A stretch of DNA of 64,000 bases from Rhynochetos jubatus (Eukaryota > Chordata > Aves > Eurypygiformes > Rhynochetidae): contig CM050656.1 in assembly GCA_027574665.1 (NCBI GenBank), forward strand, positions 16,257,501 to 16,321,500, in the 5' to 3' direction. The notes under the pieces were generated by a model, which searched no databases, was not told the origin of the DNA, and worked only from the letters and a program-made list of their open reading frames with translations. Both the position numbers and the translations under genes were made by a program. Of this stretch, positions 63,725-64,000 are shown piece by piece; position 1 is the first letter of the stretch; each line of letters begins with the position of its first letter.

Positions 63725-63875
63725 TATAACCTAGGATAGTGCAGAAGCAGAGCCCAGATTCCGTTCCAAGTTCTCAGAAAATGATGAAGCTGACAAAGCC
63801 AAATTATTTAAAGCTCCAGTCATACCATTTCAGCCTCTGGTTGTAGCAAGTACTAGTTCTGCGATGGTCAGATAT
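63725..63875 (-). other. TTLL7: Probable TTLL7 5' UTR part of the start-codon exon
   Basis: Upstream of the ATG, the best splice acceptor on the coding strand is TTTTTTTAACACAG, ending at 63876. A second possible acceptor, CACTATCCTAG, ends at 63731 and would leave only a 6-nt leader in this exon. No promoter is visible in the window, so the transcription start must lie beyond its right edge. Confidence 0.5.
63731..63823 (-). CDS. Upstream ORF in the TTLL7 leader
   Basis: A 30-codon ORF runs from ATG at 63823 to TAG at 63733-63731, in the same frame as the main start codon and only two codons before it. A further ATG at 63828 opens a two-codon ORF that overlaps it. The peptide is Ser/Leu-rich with no recognisable motif. 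If the longer leader is used, scanning ribosomes meet these starts first, which could lower TTLL7 translation. Functional effect is inference. Confidence 0.4.
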   Translation of the reverse strand: MTGALNNLALSASSFSENLERNLGSASALS

Positions 63876-64000
63876 CTGTGTTAAAAAAATATGAGAGAGA
63901 CTTTGTTATAGTGAGATCCTGAAAAAATACAAACAGCAGAAAACTAAATATGGAAATCCTTTCAATAACACGCCAAAAGTAATGCTTCTTTTAAAAGATC
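63876..64000 (-). other. TTLL7: Intron upstream of the start-codon exon (partial)
   Basis: The sequence before the TTTTTTTAACACAG acceptor; presumed 5' UTR intron running off the window edge. Confidence 0.5.

Noticed and set aside
1..64000. CRISPR array, operon, tRNA or rRNA genes
   Set aside because: None seen: no regularly spaced identical repeats, no tRNA-like or rRNA-like sequence, and gene structure is plainly eukaryotic.

Overview
The window is vertebrate nuclear DNA, almost certainly from a bird. It is AT-rich, its long introns obey GT-AG rules, and it carries several CR1 LINE copies in the two 3'-tail types typical of birds. It also holds a GC-rich interspersed repeat that I recognise from avian genomes. 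The species cannot be told from the sequence. There is no bacterial, plasmid or phage organisation.

One protein-coding gene fills most of the window on the minus strand: TTLL7, the tubulin polyglutamylase 'tubulin tyrosine ligase-like 7'. I assembled the complete coding sequence from 20 coding exons between 63724 (ATG) and 9261 (end of TGA). All splice sites are GT-AG and every exon phase closes, giving a predicted 910-residue protein. The order is: an N-terminal segment (exons 1-4); an ATP-grasp/TTL catalytic domain (exons 3-9, with [10 protein letters not shown] at 159-168, TNYSVNKHN at 248-256 and LLEINRAPSF at 346-355); a basic helical region (exons 9-13); a Ser/acidic/Lys-rich linker (exons 14-15); and a conserved C-terminal region (exons 16-20) ending in SHL. 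The upstream promoter and first non-coding exon are beyond the right edge.

Layout: 1-8575 is downstream flank with a CpG-rich patch near 5 kb and two short palindromes. About 8576-9260 is the probable 3' UTR. 9261-63724 is the TTLL7 coding span. 63725-63875 is probable 5' UTR containing an in-frame upstream ORF that stops three codons before the start. Introns carry CR1 copies (18290-18561 minus, 29400-30241 plus, 41604-42460 minus, 46235-46425 minus, 56433-56619 plus, 57280-58570 plus), the avian GC-rich repeat (14150-15227, with a probable diverged relative near 55300-55610), an (ATCT)n microsatellite at 21060-21123, and several pseudo-exon-like intervals.

The most testable new item is a possible 81-nt cassette exon at 12356-12436 in the last intron. 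It has a consensus donor, a good acceptor and an open frame in the right phase, and would insert 27 residues before the conserved C-terminus. I found no exotic defence system, CRISPR array or second functional gene; most other long ORFs are chance or repeat-derived.
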